Shown here: positions 7,346 to 10,131 of the stretch, in pieces
Position numbering within the stretch: position 1 is the first letter of the stretch
How the letters are laid out: every line of letters begins with the position of its first letter
Assembly: GCA_028711355.1 (NCBI GenBank)
Contig: JAQTSL010000116.1
Location: 1 to 10,131, forward strand
DNA length: 10,131 nucleotides
Direction: 5' to 3'
Origin: Rhodoferax sp.
Lineage (GTDB): Bacteria; Pseudomonadota; Gammaproteobacteria; Burkholderiales; Burkholderiaceae_C
Translations under genes and position numbers: made by a program
Notes under the pieces: generated by a model
What the model was told of the DNA's origin: nothing
Database searches by the model: none
What the model saw: only the letters and a program-made list of their open reading frames with translations

Positions 7346-7463
7346 CTGCGAAACACAATTCCGCTTAGCGAACGGATCGCAGTCTAAAGGTCGCTCGCCC
7401 GTTGCGCTGTCACGCCAGCGACACCGGTCGCAGGATGACGCCAGCAAACCGGGGGTTCTGGCG
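7346..7463. repeat. Cluster of dyads and a direct repeat in the IclR/usp intergenic region
   Basis: Several small symmetric units follow one another. CTGCGA (7346-7351) pairs with TCGCAG (7377-7382). A dyad at 7409-7439 runs GTCA-CC-GCGAC / GTCGC-GG-TGAC with single mismatches, and its TGTCA...ATGAC ends recall the element at 7243-7314. CGCCAG (7439-7444) pairs with CTGGCG (7458-7463). ACGCCAGC followed shortly by ACCGG occurs twice, at 7412-7427 and 7438-7452. No plausible gene lies here. It looks like decayed copies of an intergenic repeat family, but a regulatory role is not excluded. Confidence 0.4.
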
Positions 7464-7512
7464 GTTGTAAGGACTGCTCGGCGTTGCGGTGACCGCGCGA
7501 CATCACTATGAT

Positions 7513-7685
7513 CCGAGATTGTTCATTAGGCGCACCTTCGGTGCTGCCTGGGCGTCAGCGGCGCATTTGCGGTCATTTTTGTCCCTCTTCGTTGCCTGTA
7601 GCTACGGCTACAGGCTCCTCAGTCGGGTCAAACCTGCCTCGCAAATGCACTCGCTGCCATCCCAAGCCCTAATGAACAATCTCGG
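7513..7685. mobile_element. MITE-like 173-bp element with 18-bp perfect terminal inverted repeats and ATGAT target duplication
   Basis: CCGAGATTGTTCATTAGG (7513-7530) is repeated exactly in inverse orientation at 7668-7685. Directly outside both ends stands ATGAT (7508-7512 and 7686-7690), as expected for a 5-bp target-site duplication. The AT next to each end could also belong to the inverted repeat. The inside is also folded: GCATTTGCG (7563-7571) pairs with CGCAAATGC (7640-7648), a central hairpin GCCTGTAGC-TACG-GCTACAGGC spans 7594-7615, and the left arm has an extra hairpin GCACC-TTC-GGTGC (7532-7544). No transposase is encoded; the short open frame across it is not a credible protein. 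It ends 35 bases before the universal stress gene, so it may have replaced or supplied part of that promoter region. The transposase family that moves it cannot be named. Confidence 0.65.
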
Positions 7686-7720
7686 ATGATGCGGCCACCC
7701 ATTTCACTAAGGAGTACACC

Positions 7721-8116
7721 TTGACCATTCTCGTAGCTTACGTACCGCGCCCAGAGGGCCAGGCGGCACTAGACAAGGGCATTGAAATCGCCAAGCGCCG
7801 CAGCGAACATTTGCTGGTGGTCAATGCCTCGCCTGGCGGCAACGTCGAGGATCCATCGGCGTTGGACGTGCAGGCGTTTGAGCGCGTCGAACGGATCTTG
7901 AGTGAGACCGGTTTGAACGCCGAGGTCAAGCAGTTTGTGCGCGGCAAGAGCGCGGTCGAAGAAATTCAGACGCTGGTCGATACGTTACCGGTGTCGGTAC
8001 TGGTGATTGGCCTGCGCAAGCGCTCGCCGGTGGGCAAGCTGATCATGGGTAGCGTGGCGCAAGAGCTGCTGCTGTCGGTCAACTGCCCGGTGCTGGCGGT
8101 CAAAGCTGGCGCTTGA
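7721..8116 (+). CDS. Universal stress protein, UspA family, TTG start
   Basis: This is a small cytoplasmic alpha/beta protein of 131 residues of the type that binds ATP or AMP and helps survival under starvation or stress. It starts MTILVAYVPRPEGQAALDKG and ends with the family nucleotide-loop region VLVIGLRKRSPVGKLIMGSVAQELL (94-118 region) followed by CPVLAVK. In the usual G-2x-G-9x-G-S pattern the first and last glycines (G97, G110) and the serine (S111) are present, but the second glycine is lysine (K100). Similar GLRKRSPVGK-type loops occur in a branch of the family, some of them near transporters. The start codon is TTG with a strong AAGGAG (7709-7714) six bases before it; no ATG fits. 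The 5' region is formed by the MITE-like element. Its partner is unknown. Confidence 0.93.
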   Translation: MTILVAYVPRPEGQAALDKGIEIAKRRSEHLLVVNASPGGNVEDPSALDVQAFERVERILSETGLNAEVKQFVRGKSAVEEIQTLVDTLPVSVLVIGLRKRSPVGKLIMGSVAQELLLSVNCPVLAVKAGA

Positions 8117-8148
8117 CCGCTGACCGCTGACCGCTGACCGGTGACACG
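8114..8148 (+). repeat. 7-bp tandem repeat starting on the usp stop codon
   Basis: TGACCGC occurs three times in a row from 8114, followed by TGACCGG and the degenerate TGACACG. The first TGA is the stop codon of the universal stress gene. Because the unit is seven bases long and contains TGA, successive copies place stops in all three frames. A short hairpin GTGAC-ACGA-GTCAC (8141-8154) overlaps the end. It has no T-run, so I do not call it a terminator. The repeat could expand or shrink by replication slippage without altering the protein. Confidence 0.85.
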
Positions 8149-8226
8149 AGTCACAGACAGCTTACGGGTTGGTGCATTCCAATCCCCTTGTCTTTTGTTC
8201 GTCGTTGATTTTTACAAGGAGTTGTC

Positions 8227-8418
8227 ATGACATTAAATGTTGGCGGTATCGACCGCATTGCACGCATTGTTCTGGGTCTGGTTTTGATCGGTTTGACGCT
8301 GACCGGCACCATCGGTGTCTGGGGTTGGCTGGGGGTGGTCCCGTTGGCCACCGGTGCCGTTGGCTGGTGCCCGCCGTACGCTATTTTCGGGTTCAATACT
8401 TGTTCAATGAAAAAGTAA
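8227..8418 (+). CDS. Small DUF2892 (YgaP-like) inner-membrane protein
   Basis: This is a 63-residue protein with two hydrophobic helices, about residues 12-30 and 33-50, separated by a short GVWGW turn. The opening MTLNVGGIDRIARIVLGLVLI and the C-terminal GWCPPYAIFGFNTC match the DUF2892 family, whose members are small two-helix membrane proteins, sometimes fused to rhodanese domains. Cysteines at about positions 48 and 59 are usual in the family. A strong AAGGAG (8217-8222 area) precedes the ATG. It lies 110 bases after the stress protein gene on the same strand and may be co-transcribed, but the gap is long enough for its own promoter. No molecular function is known for the stand-alone protein. 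Confidence 0.87.
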   Translation: MTLNVGGIDRIARIVLGLVLIGLTLTGTIGVWGWLGVVPLATGAVGWCPPYAIFGFNTCSMKK

Positions 8419-8431
8419 TAACCAGCGGGTC

Positions 8432-8453
8432 ATCCATGGCGCTTGCCGTGGAT
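8432..8453 (+). other. Hairpin 13 bases after the DUF2892 stop
   Basis: ATCCATGG (8432-8439) pairs with CCGTGGAT (8446-8453), with one T-G pair and a six-base loop. It follows the DUF2892 stop closely and could protect the 3' end of the mRNA or help stop transcription. It has no T-run, so it is not a standard intrinsic terminator. Confidence 0.35.
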
Positions 8454-8479
8454 CCAGCAGTGCTATAAGGTAAGTAGCT

Positions 8480-8516
8480 GCCAGCGCTTGTTTAATAAGC
8501 GCTACGGCCACTTTTT
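8480..8516 (+). terminator. Putative intrinsic terminator for the usp/DUF2892 genes
   Basis: AGCGCTT (8483-8489) and AAGCGCT (8497-8503) form a perfect 7-bp stem with a seven-base loop. GCC (8480-8482) and GGC (8506-8508) extend it past a two-base AC bulge. A TTTTT run (8512-8516) follows on the plus strand. It lies between two convergent genes, where a terminator is expected. The dyad may also be a copy of a common intergenic repeat. Confidence 0.5.
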
Positions 8517-8535
8517 ATCTATAAAAATAAAAAGT
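8510..8535. repeat. AT-rich inverted repeat at the rdgC 3' end
   Basis: ACTTTTTAT (8510-8518) pairs perfectly with ATAAAAAGT (8527-8535) around an eight-base loop. The right arm overlaps the last base of the rdgC stop codon. On the minus strand it directly follows the rdgC coding end, so it may form part of its transcript end together with the AGCGCTT dyad. The stem is almost all A-T and weak, so a terminator role is only possible. Confidence 0.4.
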
Positions 8536-9431
8536 CAGACGGTGGCGATTTCACCGCCCAACGCGGCCAGCAAATCAGGCAGCAGTTTGCACAGTTCGCC
8601 GGTGGCTAGTGCCACGTCAGTGTCAAAATCATCGTCCTTGGCGCTGCTGGCGCTGTCAAACACGACATCCAGAAACGCCAGTTTTTTCAGTTGCAGCCCC
8701 TCGGTCAGCACGAACGACACGCGGTCGGTCCAGGTCATGGCCAGGCGGGTTGGCAGCTTGCCCTGTTTGACGTGCTGCTGCACTTCTTCGATGTCGAGCC
8801 GGTGGCGGGCGTAGCGCACCACGGCTTTGGACTCGTCGGCGGCTTTGAGCTCGCACTCATAGTCCACGCTGAAGCCGCTAGGTGACTCTTGGCTGAGCAG
8901 CCAATCTGCCATGGCCACCGCCGGTGAGGTTTGGGTGTTCACCAGCGTTACAGCAAAGCCCGGCAGCGCTTGCACCAGCAGTGTCACCACCTCGTCGGCA
9001 CGTGCTTGGCTGGCGGCGTCAAGCAGCAGCAACTGGGCCTCACGGTCGATCCACACCAGCACGCTGGACTGCTTGGTAAACGCCTGTGGCAGCAGCGCCA
9101 GACGGGTGTCGTCACGCAGGTCGCGGGTTTCTTTTTTTCCTGGTTTGCGGCCAGTGGTCGCTTCGATGTGCGCCGCGCGCTCCTGCGCTTTGCGGTTGAC
9201 CACCGAGGCCGGAAGGGCCTTGGTTTCGACCATCAGCTTGGCGATCCATTGGCCAGCAACTGACTCCAGCAACGGGCCGTTGGTCTGGCCCCGTGGCTCG
9301 ATCCAGCCGAGCGATTTTTCTTGCGATGCGCCGCACTCAACAAAGCGGCCAGCCTGTAGGCTGTCTTCTACTTGCGTAGCGCTGGCCGACCAACTGGCAT
9401 CGATACGGTATAGGATGATGTTTTTGAACAC
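8535..9431 (-). CDS. rdgC: Recombination-associated protein RdgC, GTG start
   Basis: RdgC is a nucleoid-associated, ring-forming DNA-binding protein that limits RecA-driven recombination. The 298-residue protein matches the Escherichia coli protein (about 303 residues) along its length. It has FKNIILYRID at the start, KSLGWIEPRG (39-48 region), TRDLRDDTRLALLPQAFTK in the middle, VLVWIDREAQLLLLDAAS, KLPTRLAMTWTDRVSFVL, and LATGELCKLLPDLLAALGGE at the end. The start codon is GTG (9429-9431). It is supported because family members begin with a short methionine peptide before FKN. The ribosome site is modest, an AAGG right after a run of eight A on this strand (9439-9446). It is divergent from the Spy-like gene and convergent with the DUF2892 gene, so it is probably transcribed alone. 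Confidence 0.95.
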   Translation of the reverse strand: MFKNIILYRIDASWSASATQVEDSLQAGRFVECGASQEKSLGWIEPRGQTNGPLLESVAGQWIAKLMVETKALPASVVNRKAQERAAHIEATTGRKPGKKETRDLRDDTRLALLPQAFTKQSSVLVWIDREAQLLLLDAASQARADEVVTLLVQALPGFAVTLVNTQTSPAVAMADWLLSQESPSGFSVDYECELKAADESKAVVRYARHRLDIEEVQQHVKQGKLPTRLAMTWTDRVSFVLTEGLQLKKLAFLDVVFDSASSAKDDDFDTDVALATGELCKLLPDLLAALGGEIATV

Positions 9432-9522
9432 GGGGACCTTTTTTTTGACAGGAAATGCGTTGACGAGGCGCTGATCATCCCATCAAAAGGCCTGAAAAAT
9501 GGCGACCGAACTTTACAAAGCT

Positions 9523-9551
9523 TTGATGTTGCCGCATCAAGCCGATACATA
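9523..9551 (+). promoter_or_regulatory. Weak sigma-70-like promoter candidate with dyad, upstream of the Spy-like gene
   Basis: TTGATG (9523-9528) and TACATA (9546-9551) are separated by exactly 17 bases, but they match the sigma-70 consensus at only four and three of six positions. The first box is also the left arm of a perfect 6-bp inverted repeat, TTGATG (9523-9528) and CATCAA (9535-9540), so a regulator could bind there. The site lies about 70 bases before the start codon in the rdgC/Spy-like divergent gap. Confidence 0.22.
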
Positions 9552-9618
9552 GGGACCTGACACTACCTTCCATGCCGATGCCAGCCCGGTCATCTGCTTC
9601 AACCTGAAGGAAATTGTC

Positions 9619-10131
9619 ATGAAAACCAGTCTTAAACTTTCGCTGATCACCGGCCTGTTGCTGGCTGCCGGATTTGCCTATTCGCAAGGCCCCATGAGCG
9701 GGCAGTGTGACGGCATGGGCCAGCCAGGTGCCATGCAGGGTCACACCATGAAAGGCGACCGCATGGGCAAGCTGGATCCAGCCAGGATGCAAGCCCGCAT
9801 CGATCAACGCAACACCGCACTGAAAGCGCAACTCAAGCTGACGCCCACGCAAGAACCGGCCTGGACTGCCTACACCGACGCCATGAAGGCCGGTGCGGGC
9901 ATGATGAGCCAGCAGCGCCCCGACCCAGCCGAGATCGCCAAACTGACCACCCCCGAACGGCTCGACAAAATGCAGCAGTTGCGCGCGCAACGCATGGGTG
10001 ACATGAGCGCCGCCATGGACCAACACACCGTGGCCACCAAGGCGCTGTACGCCGCCCTGACGCCAGAGCAGCAAAAGGTGTTTGACGCTGCGGCCACGCC
10101 CGGGCAACACCGTGGTGCGGGTCAAAAGCCA
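9619..10131 (+). CDS. Spy/CpxP-like periplasmic protein (LTXXQ family), methionine-rich, 3' end cut by window edge
   Basis: I translated 171 residues from the ATG at 9619; no stop occurs before the window end. A signal peptide is evident: MKTSLKLSL, a hydrophobic stretch to about residue 20, and likely cleavage after AYS (residue 22) before QGP. The mature part starts with a methionine-rich, glycine-rich stretch (residues 26-57, seven Met, one Cys, one His). It then continues as a helical region with two LTXXQ-type motifs, LTPTQ (74-78) and LTPEQ (147-151). This is the build of Spy/CpxP periplasmic chaperones and of related metal-responsive proteins, which act in envelope or metal stress. The start has AAGGAA six bases upstream. 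The Met-rich head suggests copper or silver contact, but this is inference. A neighbouring two-component system or efflux gene could lie to the right. Confidence 0.85.
   Translation, partial: MKTSLKLSLITGLLLAAGFAYSQGPMSGQCDGMGQPGAMQGHTMKGDRMGKLDPARMQARIDQRNTALKAQLKLTPTQEPAWTAYTDAMKAGAGMMSQQRPDPAEIAKLTTPERLDKMQQLRAQRMGDMSAAMDQHTVATKALYAALTPEQQKVFDAAATPGQHRGAGQKP

Noticed and set aside
7210..7356. Longer IclR protein starting at 7248 or 7356
   Set aside because: The added residues are encoded by the nested palindrome and have no counterpart at IclR N-termini; neither start has a ribosome site.
7489..7689. 66-codon plus-strand open frame across the MITE-like element
   Set aside because: It coincides with the inverted-repeat structure, has no ribosome site and no family resemblance. 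It is probably a chance frame that would recur wherever the element is copied.
8114..8154. Tandem repeat considered as a CRISPR or iteron array
   Set aside because: The units are only seven bases long with no spacers, and no replication or cas gene is near.
9445..9473. Perfect TTGACA on the plus strand after a T-run, looking like a -35 box
   Set aside because: Seventeen bases further on the sequence is GC-rich with no -10-like box, and it lies far from the Spy-like start.
9475..10125. 216-codon minus-strand open frame at the right end
   Set aside because: It is opposite the Spy-like gene, which has a signal peptide, ribosome site and LTXXQ motifs. The frame has no recognisable motif.

Overview
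The window looks like chromosomal DNA of a GC-rich betaproteobacterium, most likely a member of the Comamonadaceae or a close relative. That placement is an inference. It rests on the high-GC codon use, the IclR/acyl-CoA/branched-chain-type ABC transporter gene content, the RdgC protein and the style of intergenic dyads. No rRNA, tRNA, CRISPR array, transposase or phage gene is visible.

Region 1 (1-7209, all minus strand) is a tightly packed catabolic operon. In transcription order it encodes an IclR-family regulator, an acyl-CoA dehydrogenase, an AMP-forming acyl/aryl-CoA ligase, a periplasmic substrate-binding protein, two branched-chain-type permeases (LivH-like, LivM-like) and a LivG-like ATPase cut by the window edge. 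Three junctions overlap (two of them ATGA, one by 14 bases) and the other gaps are 15-38 bases, so it is probably one transcription unit. The logic is to import a carboxylic acid, activate it to a CoA thioester, oxidise it at the alpha-beta position, and control all of this by a regulator that senses the substrate or an intermediate. The substrate cannot be read from the sequence. An aromatic, alicyclic or aliphatic acid is more likely than a branched-chain amino acid.

Region 2 (7210-7720) is a 511-base intergenic stretch between the divergent regulator and a universal stress protein gene. It is packed with repeats: a 16-bp near-palindrome just upstream of the regulator start, a 72-bp nested palindrome, further dyads and direct repeats, and a 173-bp MITE-like element. 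The MITE-like element has perfect 18-bp terminal inverted repeats and a flanking ATGAT duplication.

Region 3 (7721-8418, plus strand) holds a TTG-started universal stress protein and a small two-helix DUF2892 membrane protein. A 7-bp tandem repeat that begins on the stress gene's own stop codon lies between them.

Region 4 (8419-10131) contains a hairpin-rich convergent intergenic region, rdgC (minus strand, GTG start), and a divergent, methionine-rich Spy/CpxP-like periplasmic protein that runs off the right edge.

The points most worth checking are the transporter-ligase-dehydrogenase cassette with its unknown substrate, the MITE-like element, and the nested palindrome next to the regulator promoter. 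Nothing here is clearly a wholly new biological system.
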